NCBI GenBank assembly: GCA_934630375.1
Contig: CAKTVQ010000007.1
Span: 6,586-70,585 of the forward strand
DNA length: 64,000 nucleotides
Direction: 5' to 3'
Source of the DNA: an uncultured Collinsella sp.
GTDB lineage: Bacteria; Actinomycetota; Coriobacteriia; Coriobacteriales; Coriobacteriaceae
Shown here: positions 16,086-24,788 of the stretch, one piece after another
Numbering within the stretch: the first letter of the stretch is position 1
Layout: every line of letters starts with the position of its first letter
Position numbers and translations under genes: made by a program
The notes under the pieces: generated by a model
The model's database searches: none
The model's input: the letters and a program-made list of their open reading frames with translations, nothing else
Told to the model about the DNA's origin: nothing

Positions 16086-17447
16086 TTGTCTCGACTGAAC
16101 AAAGGGGCCGCGGAACAGCGTTTTTCACTGCCCGCCTTGCTCCAAAAGCTAGCCTGCGTCATGGCCGTGGCGCTCGCGCTGGTGTGCGCGGGGGCATATG
16201 CGCCCACGACCGCCCAGGCGCTTGAGACCGCAAAGATTACCGCCCGACCCAACACCGGTTCGGGCAGCGCTGTGGTCGGCGGCACCGAGACACGCATTAC
16301 CTGGGAAGTTCAGGCCGATGCCGACGAGGAGCTGAGCGGTCTTTCGCTGACGTTTGTTGACGGTACGACGTTTGACACCGATGACACGCGATTGACGATG
16401 CTCTCGGGCGAGGACCTCATGGATCGTACGCCCATGAAGCCCACGTGCAAGGCTGACGGCCAGACGCTCAAGATCGACTTTGGCGAGACGGCGTCTGCCG
16501 GCGGCTATTTCCGCGTCGAGGTCTACGGCGTGACCTTCCCCGTCGAGGGTGGCGACGAGGCCTTTAGCGGCACCTACACCTTGGCTGACGGTTCGACCAA
16601 GAAGATTTCTAAGATTCCTTCCGTCGAGATTAAGGGCGTGACGGCTTTCGATAACTTCCTGGCCGATCTTAAGGAGCAGCCGTGGGTCGAGGCCTGGAAC
16701 TCCAATATGTTCCTGCGCTTGTTCTTGAACCCGGTCATTTTGGTCCAAAGCCTGCCGATCGTCTTCAAGGGCTTCCTTATGTCGCTCTCGATCGTGCTCG
16801 TGGCGTTTCCGCTGGCAATTCCCTTTGGCTTTGCCTTGTCGCTCATGCGCATCTCCAAGTCACGCATCCTGCGTTGCCTTGCCGGCATCTATGTGAATAT
16901 CATCCGTGGTACGCCGGCGTTCCTGCAGATCTATATCGCGTTCTTCGGTCTGCCGTTGGCCGGCGTCAAGGTGGACGACTATGTCTTGGGCGTTATCGTC
17001 ATGGCCATGAACTCGTCTGCGTACCTGTGCGAGATCTTCCGTGCCGGTATTCAATCAATCCCCAAGGGCCAAAACGAGGCTGCTCGCTCTCTGGGCATGA
17101 ATGCCTTCCAGACGCTGCTCTACGTTATGATTCCGCAGACGTTCCGCAATGTTTTGCCTACGCTGACCAGCGAGTTTATCTTGCTTTACAAGGATACGTC
17201 GCTGCTTGCCGCCGTGGGTGTGGTCGAGATCGTCATGAACGCCCGTACCATCGTGGCCACGACGGGCTCCATCACGCCGTATGTGGTTGCCGCCCTGTTC
17301 TATCTGGTCATCACCCTGCCACTCGCTCGCTTGGTGAGCGGCCTTGAGGCGAGGCTTTTGGGTACGGCCGAAACCAAGAAGAAGCGTCCCGCCAAGAGCG
17401 CCGGGCAGGTCGTCGCGACGCCCGCCGATCACATCGCCGGTCTGTAA
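16086..17447 (+). CDS. Amino-acid ABC permease with an added N-terminal extracytoplasmic domain
   Basis: The predicted 453-residue protein starts at TTG 16086 behind ATAGGAGCCACC. Residues about 20-45 form a signal-like helix (ACVMAVALALVCAGAYA), and about 50-190 form a soluble, beta-rich extracytoplasmic region (TRITWEVQADADEELSGLSL; RVEVYGVTFPVEGG). From about 210 it is a standard His/Glu-type permease with IVFKGFLMSLSIVLVAFPLA and the EAA loop (EAARSLGMNAFQTLLYVMIPQ). Ordinary permeases of this type are near 220-250 residues. The extra domain may dock the binding protein or the wall; that is inference. The ATPase gene follows 12 bases later. Confidence 0.85.
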   Translation: MSRLNKGAAEQRFSLPALLQKLACVMAVALALVCAGAYAPTTAQALETAKITARPNTGSGSAVVGGTETRITWEVQADADEELSGLSLTFVDGTTFDTDDTRLTMLSGEDLMDRTPMKPTCKADGQTLKIDFGETASAGGYFRVEVYGVTFPVEGGDEAFSGTYTLADGSTKKISKIPSVEIKGVTAFDNFLADLKEQPWVEAWNSNMFLRLFLNPVILVQSLPIVFKGFLMSLSIVLVAFPLAIPFGFALSLMRISKSRILRCLAGIYVNIIRGTPAFLQIYIAFFGLPLAGVKVDDYVLGVIVMAMNSSAYLCEIFRAGIQSIPKGQNEAARSLGMNAFQTLLYVMIPQTFRNVLPTLTSEFILLYKDTSLLAAVGVVEIVMNARTIVATTGSITPYVVAALFYLVITLPLARLVSGLEARLLGTAETKKKRPAKSAGQVVATPADHIAGL

Positions 17448-17459
17448 GGAGGTCCTATC

Positions 17460-18212
17460 ATGAGCGAAACCAATAACTCGAACGAGGTTGTCGTCAGCAT
17501 CAAGAACCTCCAGAAGGCCTTTGGCGACAACGTCGTTCTGCGAGATATCGATCTGGATGTGCACAAGGGTGAGGTCGTTGTGGTCTTGGGCCCCTCGGGC
17601 TCGGGCAAGTCGACGATGCTTCGCTGCATCAATCGTCTGGAGCATCCCACGAGTGGCTCGATTATCGTTGAGGGTGTGGATGTGTGCGCCAAGGGTGTCG
17701 ACCTCAACAAAGTGCGCACGCACTTGGGTATGGTCTTTCAGCAGTTCAACCTGTTCCCGCACCTGTCGGTCAAAAAGAACGTCATGCTTGCGCAGCAAAA
17801 GGTGCTCAAGCGCAGCAAGGAAGAGGCCGAGAAGATTGCCGTCGAGGAGCTGACCAAGGTCGGTCTTGCCGAGCGCATCGACTTTATGCCGAGCCAGCTC
17901 TCGGGTGGCCAGCAGCAGCGCGTTGCCATCGCCCGCGCCCTGTCGATGAACCCTCACGTCATGCTCTTTGACGAGGCCACGTCGGCGCTCGACCCCGAGC
18001 TGGTTCGCGACGTTCTTGGCGTTATGCGCGATCTTGCACGTGACGGTATGACCATGATCGTGGTGACGCACGAGATGGGCTTTGCCCGCGATGTCGCCGA
18101 CCGCGTCGTCTTTATGGACGGCGGCGTCATTGTGGAAGAGGGTACGCCGAGCGAGGTCTTCGACCACCCCAAGAGCGAGCGCACCAAGGCGTTCTTGGGC
18201 AATATCTCGTAG
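17460..18212 (+). CDS. glnQ: Amino-acid ABC transporter ATP-binding protein
   Basis: This 250-residue cytoplasmic ATPase powers the transporter encoded upstream. Walker A is GPSGSGKST (44-52), the Q-loop is [14 protein letters not shown], the signature motif is LSGGQQQR, Walker B is [14 protein letters not shown], and the switch histidine lies in VVTHEMGF. It belongs to the polar amino-acid (GlnQ/HisP) subfamily. The start follows AAGGAGGTCCTATC. A strong terminator closes the cluster. Confidence 0.93.
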   Translation: MSETNNSNEVVVSIKNLQKAFGDNVVLRDIDLDVHKGEVVVVLGPSGSGKSTMLRCINRLEHPTSGSIIVEGVDVCAKGVDLNKVRTHLGMVFQQFNLFPHLSVKKNVMLAQQKVLKRSKEEAEKIAVEELTKVGLAERIDFMPSQLSGGQQQRVAIARALSMNPHVMLFDEATSALDPELVRDVLGVMRDLARDGMTMIVVTHEMGFARDVADRVVFMDGGVIVEEGTPSEVFDHPKSERTKAFLGNIS

Positions 18213-18232
18213 CCGGTTGATGTAACTGCCGT

Positions 18233-18280
18233 TACAAAAGAGCGGGGGCTGGACTTGAATCCAGCCCCCGCTCTTTTGTA
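18233..18280. terminator. Bidirectional terminator between glnQ and flavodoxin
   Basis: A perfect 21-bp stem (18233-18253 with 18260-18280) around loop CTTGAA, with AAAAG/CTTTT at the base, serves both converging transcripts. Confidence 0.92.
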
Positions 18281-18328
18281 GGGATGGGGATGCGCTGTGA
18301 TACAGGATCTTTTGGAGGCCTGGTTTCG

Positions 18329-18748
18329 TTACGCGAGCTCGGCTCCGAGGGCCTTGCAGGCCGCCTCGCCCTCATCGTCGGGTGCGTCGTAGCAGATGAC
18401 GGAGTCCACGACGTTAACGCCGGCCTCGTCGGCGTCGGCCTTCCAGTTGTCCATCCACTCGCCCTCGGCCCACGAATAGGAGCCAAAGAGGACGACCTTC
18501 TTGTCGCCGAGGTTCTCCTTGACCTCGTCCCACATCGGCTGGAACTCATCGTACTCGAGCTCCTCGGAGCCCATGGCGGGGCAGCCGAAAGCGAAGGCAT
18601 CGTAGCCGGCTGCCTTATCTGCAGAGAAGTCGGCACAGGGGATAACTTCGACCTCGGCGCCTGCGGACGTGGCGCCCTCGGCGACGAGATTTGCCATGGC
18701 CTCGGTGTTGCCCGTGCCGCTCCAGTAGACGACGGCGATCTTGCTCAT
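18329..18748 (-). CDS. Flavodoxin
   Basis: This 139-residue short-chain flavodoxin begins MSKIAVVYWSGTGNTEAMANL, with the FMN phosphate loop WSGTGNTE. The later loops FGCPAMGSEELE and LFGSYSWAEGEWMDNW contact the isoalloxazine ring. It is a soluble low-potential electron carrier that can replace ferredoxin under iron limitation. It lies directly beside a DUF3793 gene on the same strand, a pairing often seen in gut anaerobes and usually interpreted as iron-stress related. Confidence 0.93.
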   Translation of the reverse strand: MSKIAVVYWSGTGNTEAMANLVAEGATSAGAEVEVIPCADFSADKAAGYDAFAFGCPAMGSEELEYDEFQPMWDEVKENLGDKKVVLFGSYSWAEGEWMDNWKADADEAGVNVVDSVICYDAPDDEGEAACKALGAELA

Positions 18749-18794
18749 GTTTTGTCCTTTCGGTTGTGCGGCGCGTAACCGCGGCTTGTATGCT

Positions 18795-19499
18795 CTATCG
18801 GGTTACCTGGGCAAGGTGCGCCAGGCTGCAGCCCTGCTGATAGACGAAGGTGAGGTATTGGGTACAGGCGCGGTAGGCATCAAACGTCGCAAGCGCCTGT
18901 TCGACGTTGGTGTAGACCTTCCAGGCCCCAAAGACCTTGTAGTTCTCGCCGCGCTGGGCGATAAACTCGTGCACGTCGTCGTAGGGGTATCCCAGGAAAT
19001 AGCCTATTTCGTGCGGAAACTCGCAGGTGCAGTCGTTGCTGCAGCTGGCTTGCTGGGCCAGCGCGCATCGAGCCTGACTACAGGCACATTCCGCGGCGTT
19101 ATTGCTCGCGAGCGTGATGCGCGATGCCAGATGCACGAGGCATGTCGCGAGGTCGCCCGTGTCGTAGCCTTCCTTGGCGAGCGCCGTCTGGGCGCGCGGG
19201 TCCGCGAAGTAGGCGGCGAGGCTTTTGGGTCGGTACACGTAAACGAGCGCTCCGCAGGGCCGCCACACCAAAACGCTCAGGTGGATGCCGAGTGGGTCAA
19301 GTTCACGATTGCACTGGGCGATAACGTTGAGCAGACGTGTTCGGCGTTCTGCGATGGTTTCGGTTGCAGTTGAGCCGTTCCCGTGGGCGTAGGTGCCTGG
19401 ATAGGTAAAGAGCGATGCCGGCTTGATGCCCGCGAGCGTAGGGGAGCAGTTGCGCACGACTGCCGCCTGAAACGTCGGGATGTCTATGGTTCGAGTCAT
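18795..19499 (-). CDS. DUF3793 family protein
   Basis: This 234-residue protein of unknown function has DUF3793 signatures: CSPTLAGIKPASLFTY near 20, HLSVLVWRPCGALVYVYRP in the middle, and CEFPHEIGYFLGYPYDDVHEFI near 165, then KVYTNVEQA. An unusual cysteine-rich insertion (CACSQARCALAQQASCSNDCTC, about 138-159) carries six cysteines and could bind metal. No signal peptide is present. It precedes flavodoxin in the same direction and may be cotranscribed with it. Confidence 0.8.
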   Translation of the reverse strand: MTRTIDIPTFQAAVVRNCSPTLAGIKPASLFTYPGTYAHGNGSTATETIAERRTRLLNVIAQCNRELDPLGIHLSVLVWRPCGALVYVYRPKSLAAYFADPRAQTALAKEGYDTGDLATCLVHLASRITLASNNAAECACSQARCALAQQASCSNDCTCEFPHEIGYFLGYPYDDVHEFIAQRGENYKVFGAWKVYTNVEQALATFDAYRACTQYLTFVYQQGCSLAHLAQVTR

Positions 19500-19591
19500 G
19501 GCGTCGCTGTCCGTCCTTTCGTGTTAGCCTAGGAAAACTTATACACGAAAGTAAGCCATGGTCAACAAAAAAGTTTGATGAGGGAAACTAA

Positions 19592-19644
19592 TTGACCGAA
19601 CAGACATGTTTTTGAGGTAAGATGGGGACACCCCATGGGGGTAT
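19592..19644 (+). promoter_or_regulatory. Promoter with CsoR-like copper operator
   Basis: TTGACC (19592-19597) and TAAGAT (19618-19623) form a long-spaced promoter (20 bases). ACACCCCATGGGGGTAT at 19628-19644 then matches the TACCCC/GGGGTA dyads of CsoR-type copper repressors and overlaps the expected start site. It lies 31 bases upstream of a heavy-metal-binding protein gene. Confidence 0.6.
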
Positions 19645-19674
19645 CTAGATAAGACTACTTGGAAAGGGGAGCGC

Positions 19675-20058
19675 ATGAGCGACTTGCTCAACCCCGCGAA
19701 TCTCATCGTGCTGGTCGTCATTGCCATCGGCATGTTTTTTGGACTGCGCCGCATTGCCGCCTCGACGCGCGGGAAAAGCTGCTGCAGCGATGGGGCGTGC
19801 GGCAAGAAGGCCAAAAAGGTTGTTGTGGCGGATACCGATGCGTCGCACTATCCCTATAGCGATGAGCTGCTCATCGGCGGCATGAGCTGTGACGGCTGCG
19901 CTCAGAACGTGGCCAATGCGCTGAATGCGCTGGACGGCGTGTGGGCAACGGTGACATATGCGGACCACACGGCACGCGTGCGCGCTAAGCAGCCGATCGA
20001 TCGCGGCGTCCTTGAGGCGGCCGTGAAGGACGCGGGCTACTACGTCATGACACTGTAG
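19675..20058 (+). CDS. Membrane-anchored heavy-metal-associated (HMA) domain protein
   Basis: This 127-residue protein has one N-terminal membrane helix (about 9-25, LIVLVVIAIGMFFGL), a cytoplasmic Cys/Lys stretch (CCSDGACGKKAKK) resembling FeoB-associated Cys-rich proteins, and an HMA domain from about 58 with the metal motif GGMSCDGCAQNV. It is likely a copper chaperone or buffer at the membrane. The copper reading is supported by the CsoR-like site upstream. No copper ATPase is in the window. Confidence 0.8.
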   Translation: MSDLLNPANLIVLVVIAIGMFFGLRRIAASTRGKSCCSDGACGKKAKKVVVADTDASHYPYSDELLIGGMSCDGCAQNVANALNALDGVWATVTYADHTARVRAKQPIDRGVLEAAVKDAGYYVMTL

Positions 20059-20085
20059 GGCGCGTGCTTGGCGCAGGAAACGTCG

Positions 20086-20511
20086 CTAGGCTCGTCCGCG
20101 CAGCTCAACGTCTTGGATATCGTCGAAGTCGATGGTGATGTCTTTGAGCTTGAGCAGCTTGAAGGCGGGGAGTACCTCGTCGAGGATGCCGGTGCGGGCA
20201 CGATAGCCGTACGTATCGTAATAGGTGACTCGAACCAAATCGCCGCGTTTGAGGCCCTCGAGCTTTTTGGAAAGCTCGAGGGCTTTCTCCTCTGTGAGCT
20301 CGCACTTGGGCTCGACAGTGATCTCTTGTTTGCGTACGAGTTCGTAGTATCCCGTCAGTGCAGCAAAGGGCATAAACTGTGCGGCGCGGTTAGCGCGGAC
20401 GGACCCGCTGGCGGTGAGCTTTGGGTCGGCGGCGCGACGCCTCCCCTCGGGGTCTGCCAGACGCTCAAAGGCCGTCGGCGGACGCATGGGCTGTTGCTTG
20501 GGCTTAGGCAC
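20086..20511 (-). CDS. YolD-like protein
   Basis: This 141-residue protein has the YolD-like core NRAAQFMPFAALTGYYELVRKQE (about 41-63) and the following small beta-barrel KRGDLVRVTYYDTYGYRARTG. YolD proteins are encoded next to Y-family polymerases in Gram-positives and are thought to play an UmuD-like accessory role. It starts at GTG 20509-20511, overlapping the polymerase stop by 8 bases, with GTAGGAGGACATC as ribosome site inside the polymerase gene, so the two are translationally coupled. Confidence 0.85.
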   Translation of the reverse strand: MPKPKQQPMRPPTAFERLADPEGRRRAADPKLTASGSVRANRAAQFMPFAALTGYYELVRKQEITVEPKCELTEEKALELSKKLEGLKRGDLVRVTYYDTYGYRARTGILDEVLPAFKLLKLKDITIDFDDIQDVELRGRA

Positions 20512-22009
20512 GATGTCCTCCTACCTGGTCGTTGCGCTCACGCGCGGTGGCGCCGGCGGTAAAGCTCAACCCTTTCACCAGGGCGTTCTTGCCGTATTTG
20601 CCTTTTACGGCCAGCACGGCGCGGGCTAGGTCGCGTTCACGCTCATCGGCTTCCACGTCGCTAAACAGGTCGATGGTGGCGAACTCTTCGGGCATCAGGT
20701 TGCCAAAACCAAGGTTGATGCGTTTGACCGGTCGCTTGGGATCGACAGTCTGTGCCCATAGGTCGTCAAAATAGCCCATGATCTTCTTGAACGAATTGGT
20801 GCGCTCGGGCAGCTTGCGCGAGGCGTTGGAGTGCGCGAAGAGCGCAGCGTAGCCACCACGCGGCTTGCCGCCGTGCTCGCCCACAAAGACGCCGTCGATC
20901 GCTTGTGCTTCTCGCACCAAACGACGTCGTTCGTCATCCTGCTGAACGGGTTTGGGGGCACGGGGCGCGAGCTCGGGGCCGTCAGTCGCTGTGGGTTCGA
21001 TGCCCGACGTGCTCGAGCGCAGATGCCCACACCCGTCGACGTATTGCGCCGTGCCGCTGGCATCGAGTCGGCGGATGTCGGCGCGCTCGCTCGCATAGCC
21101 CACAAAGAGCGAAATACTGTCGCACACCACGTGTTTATCGACCAAGTCCAGCACGGCGGCATCGACCATTTCGCGCAAAACGGTATAGGCTTGCTCGTAG
21201 GCATAGCCCTTCGAGAGCACCTGTCCCGTGGTGGTCGAGGTTGCCTGCGGGCGGTAAGCCTGAATATCGGCGATGGTCGTTGGTTCGCGTCCAAAGGCGT
21301 GGTCGATAAGGTACTCGGCATTGACGCCGAGCTCGTCGTAGAGCAGGGTTTCATCGAGCGCGGCGACGCCCATCAGATCATAGACACCGTACTTTTCGAG
21401 CCGCGCTGCCACGCCGGGGCCGATGCCCCAGATATCGGTAATGGGGCGGTGGGGCCAGATCTCCTTGCGAAAGGTTTCGTCATCGAGCTTGCCGATGCGG
21501 CTGGGCACGTGTTTGGCGGTGATATCGAGCGCCACTTTTGCCTGGAATAGATTGGGGCCGATGCCGACCGTCGCCGTGATGCCGGTGCGCCCCAGGACTT
21601 CGTCGCGCAGCATGCAGGCGAAGCCCTCGGCATCGGTGTGATAGAGGTCTAGATAGGGGGTGACGTCGATAAAGCACTCATCGATGGAATAGACATGCAC
21701 GTCCTGCGGACTGACGTATTCCAGATAGATGCCGTAGATTTGCGCCGATACCTCCATGTAGTGCTGCATGCGCGGCATGGCCTTGATGTAGTCGATGCCA
21801 TCGGGAATCTCGAACAGGCGGCAGCGGTTATGGATGCCGAGGTCCTTCATGGCCTGCGTGATGGCGAGACAGATGGTTGTGCGTCCGCGCGATTCGTCGG
21901 CAACGACCAGGTTGGTGGTGAGCGGATCGAGCCCACGGTCGACGCACTCGACGCTGGCATAAAACGTCTTGAGGTCGATGCAGATATAGGTGTGCTGACC
22001 GTGCGCCAT
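20504..22009 (-). CDS. Y-family DNA polymerase (UmuC/UvrX-like)
   Basis: This 501-residue translesion polymerase has catalytic acidic residues in YICIDLKTFYASVECV (near 8) and SIDECFIDVTPY (near 105). It also has the helix-hairpin-helix IWGIGPGVAARLEKYGVYDL and a little-finger domain. The C-terminal half contains an insertion (about 300-400) beyond ordinary DinB. Pairing with YolD points to the UvrX/UmuC branch. A start at 22009 is chosen for the GGAAGG site; an upstream in-frame ATG at 22030 is possible. A LexA-like dyad lies 29-48 bases upstream, so SOS induction is expected. Confidence 0.9.
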   Translation of the reverse strand: MAHGQHTYICIDLKTFYASVECVDRGLDPLTTNLVVADESRGRTTICLAITQAMKDLGIHNRCRLFEIPDGIDYIKAMPRMQHYMEVSAQIYGIYLEYVSPQDVHVYSIDECFIDVTPYLDLYHTDAEGFACMLRDEVLGRTGITATVGIGPNLFQAKVALDITAKHVPSRIGKLDDETFRKEIWPHRPITDIWGIGPGVAARLEKYGVYDLMGVAALDETLLYDELGVNAEYLIDHAFGREPTTIADIQAYRPQATSTTTGQVLSKGYAYEQAYTVLREMVDAAVLDLVDKHVVCDSISLFVGYASERADIRRLDASGTAQYVDGCGHLRSSTSGIEPTATDGPELAPRAPKPVQQDDERRRLVREAQAIDGVFVGEHGGKPRGGYAALFAHSNASRKLPERTNSFKKIMGYFDDLWAQTVDPKRPVKRINLGFGNLMPEEFATIDLFSDVEADERERDLARAVLAVKGKYGKNALVKGLSFTAGATARERNDQVGGHRA

Positions 22010-22037
22010 CCGTATCCTTCCATCAAACACATGTTCC

Positions 22038-22057
22038 TATCGAATACCTGTTCGATA
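22038..22057 (-). promoter_or_regulatory. Candidate LexA (SOS) box
   Basis: TATCGAATACCTGTTCGATA is an extended dyad whose core CGAATACCTGTTCG differs at one position from the Gram-positive/actinobacterial LexA box CGAAC-N4-GTTCG. It is placed just upstream of the polymerase-yolD start. Confidence 0.7.
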
Positions 22058-22091
22058 ATACCCGCTCGACCGGACACCGTCAAAACCGACC

Positions 22092-22157
22092 AAAAAGGGA
22101 CAGGTTTATTTTGGTCGGTAAAACGCTTGACCTGCCAAAACAAACCTGTCCCTTTTT
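22092..22157. repeat. REP-like double palindrome, copy 1
   Basis: AAAAAGGGACAGGTTT (22092-22107) pairs with 22142-22157. Each half is itself a palindrome: GACCAAAAA with TTTTGGTC, and CCTGCCAAAA with TTTTTGGCAGG. The same GGGACAGGTT family recurs at 22806-22865 and, as a half-site, near 57319. Confidence 0.8.
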
Positions 22158-22269
22158 GGCAGGTTTTTAACGCAGCCCTAAAGAGTGCGAAACAGCTCGG
22201 AAAAGCTCGCTTCGTAGCATGAGCCTAACGATCGATACCACCATAAAGCACGGAAGGGTTGTGGGGATA

Positions 22270-22794
22270 ATGGTCAACTATGGGTTTGGTATGCCGACGC
22301 GCTTGGTTGCGGATGGGGACGTGGCTCGCTGGTGTGGACGATTGGTCGCCCACTACGGCGGCACCAAGGCGCTGGTCGTGTTGGGAGGCGACAAGCATAC
22401 GCGTGATGAGCTTGTCTCAGCGGCGCTCGGCTCGCTCGATCGCGCCCTGCTCGAACGCGTGCTCTTCCGTTGCGGCTCGGTCGGGGGCGACGGGGGAGAC
22501 GATTTGGTCGACGAAGCCGTAGCCCTGGCGACCGATGAGGGCGTGGACTTTGTCCTGGCGATCGGCGATGCCGATACGGCGGGCTTTGCGCGCGAACTTG
22601 CCCAACGCATGGCGGCGCTCGATGCCGGCGAGGACGGTTTTGTCCCCTACGGGTGCATTGTCTCGGAGGGAAAAGTGCCCGCCGTTGTGGGTGCCGGCGA
22701 GGTTCCCGTTTTCGCCATCATCGCGCCCGAACTGCTGGAGGGCATTGGGTCTCCTTTGCGTGAGTTGCTCGGTAGCGTCTGCGCTGCGGCCTAA
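22270..22794 (+). CDS. Truncated iron-type alcohol dehydrogenase N-terminal domain
   Basis: The 174-residue product aligns only with the N-terminal nucleotide domain of butanol-type iron alcohol dehydrogenases: NYGFGMPTRLVADGD, TKALVVLGGDKHTRD, and GVDFVLAIGDADTAGFARELA where family members have AIGGGS. The all-helical iron domain with its His/Asp ligands is missing, and the GGGS loop is changed to GDAD. It is therefore a standalone fragment, probably without dehydrogenase activity. It is flanked by two REP-like palindromes, which may have taken part in its truncation. The ATG at 22270 fits the family N-terminus; 22219 is an in-frame alternative without a ribosome site. Confidence 0.6.
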   Translation: MVNYGFGMPTRLVADGDVARWCGRLVAHYGGTKALVVLGGDKHTRDELVSAALGSLDRALLERVLFRCGSVGGDGGDDLVDEAVALATDEGVDFVLAIGDADTAGFARELAQRMAALDAGEDGFVPYGCIVSEGKVPAVVGAGEVPVFAIIAPELLEGIGSPLRELLGSVCAAA

Positions 22795-22805
22795 TATCTG
22801 CCAGG

Positions 22806-22865
22806 AAGGGACAGGTTAATTTTGGTAGGTAAAGCGTTTGACCTGCCAAAATTAACCTGTCCCTT
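22806..22865. repeat. REP-like palindrome, copy 2
   Basis: GGGACAGGTTAATTTTGG and AGGT (22808-22830) pair with 22841-22863 over 22 of 23 positions. The central bases AAAGCGTTTG resemble those of copy 1. Confidence 0.8.
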
Positions 22866-22993
22866 TTTGGTCGGTCGCCGTTTAGGGGCGGATTGGCAAC
22901 GCTCGCTGATTACGGTCTTGACCTGCGCTAGAATAGGGTCATCTGATTATCCGGGCGCATGGAGGTATGCGCCCGTATGTTGAGGAGGACTTT

Positions 22994-24688
22994 ATGGCAA
23001 CTGTTGCCGCACCTATCGACGCTACGTCGACCGCCGCTTGGAAGGCGCTCGAGGCCCATCAGGAGAAGCTCGAGGCCGAGGGTATCGACCTTAAGGCATG
23101 GTTCGCTGCCGATGCGGAGCGCGTGAACAAGCTGAGCTTTGACGCCGGTGACCTGCACTTCGACCTGTCCAAGAACCTGGTGACCGATGAGACCGTCAAG
23201 CTGCTGTGCGATCTTGCCCGCGAGGTGAAGCTCGAGGAGCGCCGCGACGCCATGTTCTCCGGCGAGCACATCAACACCACCGAGGACCGCGCCGTCCTGC
23301 ACACCGCGCTGCGCCGTCCGGCAAGCGAGAAAGGTCAGCTTATCGTCGACGGCCAGGATGTCGTCGCCGACGTGCACGAGGTCCTCGACCGCATGTATGC
23401 CTTCGCCGAGCGCGTGCGCTCCGGTGAGTGGAAGGGTGTTACCGGCAAGAAGATCGAGCACCTGGTGTCCATCGGCATCGGCGGCTCCGATCTGGGTCCG
23501 GTCATGGCCTACGAGGCCCTGCGTCCCTATGCCGACGCCGGTATCGATTGCCGCTATATCTCCAACATCGACCCCAACGACCAGGCCGAGAAGCTCAAGG
23601 GTCTGGATCCCGAGACCACGCTCGTGATCATCGTCTCCAAGACCTTCACCACGCTCGAGACCCTTACCAACGCTCGCGAGGTCAAGACCTGGATGCTCGA
23701 GCAGCTCAAGGCTCAGGGCGCCATCGACGGCTCCGATGAGCAGAACGCCGAGGCCGTGGCCAAGCACTTTGTCGCCGTTTCCACCGCACTCGAGAAGGTC
23801 GAGGCCTTCGGTATCGACCCGGCCAACGCCTTTGGTTTCTGGAACTGGGTCGGCGGCCGCTACTCCGTCGACTCCGCCGTGGGTCTGTCGCTGATCGTCG
23901 TGCTCGGCCCCGAGCGTTTCCAGCAGTTCCTCGAGGGCTTCCACGCCATCGACGAGTACTTCTGCAACACGCCGCTCGAGAACAACGCCGTTGCGCTGAT
24001 GGGCCTGCTCAACGTCTGGTACGTCAACTTCTTCGGCTCCAAGAGCCACGCCGTGCTTCCGTACAGCCAGTACCTGCACCGCTTCCCGGCCTACCTGCAG
24101 CAGCTCACCATGGAGTCCAACGGCAAGCACGTCCGCTGGGACGGCAGCGCTGTGACCTCCGATACCGGTGAGATCTTCTGGGGCGAGCCCGGCACCAATG
24201 GCCAGCACGCCTTCTATCAGCTGCTGCACCAGGGCACCGTGGTGGTCCCGGCCGACTTCATCGCTTTCGCCAACACCGCCAACCCCGCGACCGACAGCGG
24301 TCAGGACGTGCACGAGCTGTTCCTGGGCAACTTCCTGGCCCAGACCAAGGCGCTCGCCTTTGGTAAGACAGCCGATGAGGTGCGTGCCGAGGGCACGCCC
24401 GAGCAGATCGTCCCGGCCCGCTGCTTTGAGGGCAACCGTCCGACGACCTCGATCTTCGGTGACACGCTGACCCCGTTTGCGCTCGGCGAGCTCATCGCCC
24501 TGTACGAGCACATCACGTTTGTCGAGGGCACGGTCTGGGGCATCGACTCCTACGACCAGTGGGGCGTCGAGCTGGGCAAGCAGCTTGCCAAGCAGATCAC
24601 TCCGGCCTTCCACGATGACGCCGCCAAGGCCGAGCAGGACGCTTCGACCCAGGCGCTCATCGAGTTCTACCGCGCTCACCGCAAGTAG
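22994..24688 (+). CDS. pgi: Glucose-6-phosphate isomerase
   Basis: This 564-residue glycolytic enzyme interconverts glucose 6-phosphate and fructose 6-phosphate. Signatures include [19 protein letters not shown] (near 88), [19 protein letters not shown] (near 156), [16 protein letters not shown] (near 215), [17 protein letters not shown] (near 283), and the C-terminal [17 protein letters not shown] signature. Strong codon bias and the GAGGAGGACTTT ribosome site suggest high expression. The ATG at 22994 is preferred to an upstream in-frame start because of that site. A terminator follows. Confidence 0.97.
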   Translation: MATVAAPIDATSTAAWKALEAHQEKLEAEGIDLKAWFAADAERVNKLSFDAGDLHFDLSKNLVTDETVKLLCDLAREVKLEERRDAMFSGEHINTTEDRAVLHTALRRPASEKGQLIVDGQDVVADVHEVLDRMYAFAERVRSGEWKGVTGKKIEHLVSIGIGGSDLGPVMAYEALRPYADAGIDCRYISNIDPNDQAEKLKGLDPETTLVIIVSKTFTTLETLTNAREVKTWMLEQLKAQGAIDGSDEQNAEAVAKHFVAVSTALEKVEAFGIDPANAFGFWNWVGGRYSVDSAVGLSLIVVLGPERFQQFLEGFHAIDEYFCNTPLENNAVALMGLLNVWYVNFFGSKSHAVLPYSQYLHRFPAYLQQLTMESNGKHVRWDGSAVTSDTGEIFWGEPGTNGQHAFYQLLHQGTVVVPADFIAFANTANPATDSGQDVHELFLGNFLAQTKALAFGKTADEVRAEGTPEQIVPARCFEGNRPTTSIFGDTLTPFALGELIALYEHITFVEGTVWGIDSYDQWGVELGKQLAKQITPAFHDDAAKAEQDASTQALIEFYRAHRK

Positions 24689-24715
24689 TCTTTGTTGCTG
24701 AGATAGGTCATGGCC

Positions 24716-24750
24716 GAAAGGGGCCCGTATCCGTTGGGATGCGGGCCCTT
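24716..24750 (+). terminator. Terminator after pgi
   Basis: AAGGGGCCCGTATCC pairs with GGATGCGGGCCCTT around GTTG. It has a poor T-run and lies before the convergent VirD4-like gene. Confidence 0.75.
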
Positions 24751-24788
24751 GCTGTTTGCGGTCGAGTGTGGCGGACTGCGCGGCGTTG

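Noticed and set aside
19520..19545. AGCCTAGGAAAACTTA upstream of the DUF3793 gene as an IdeR/DtxR box
   Set aside because: Too few matches to the 19-bp consensus to call, although the iron-related context makes it tempting.
22928..24679. Long open frame antisense to pgi (about 580 codons), and similar ones opposite ettA (33179-34945), ldh (40882-42126) and the C69 gene (61524-63515)
   Set aside because: These arise from strong GC-rich codon bias of the real genes. They lack ribosome sites and family motifs and have repetitive Val/Gly/Leu composition.
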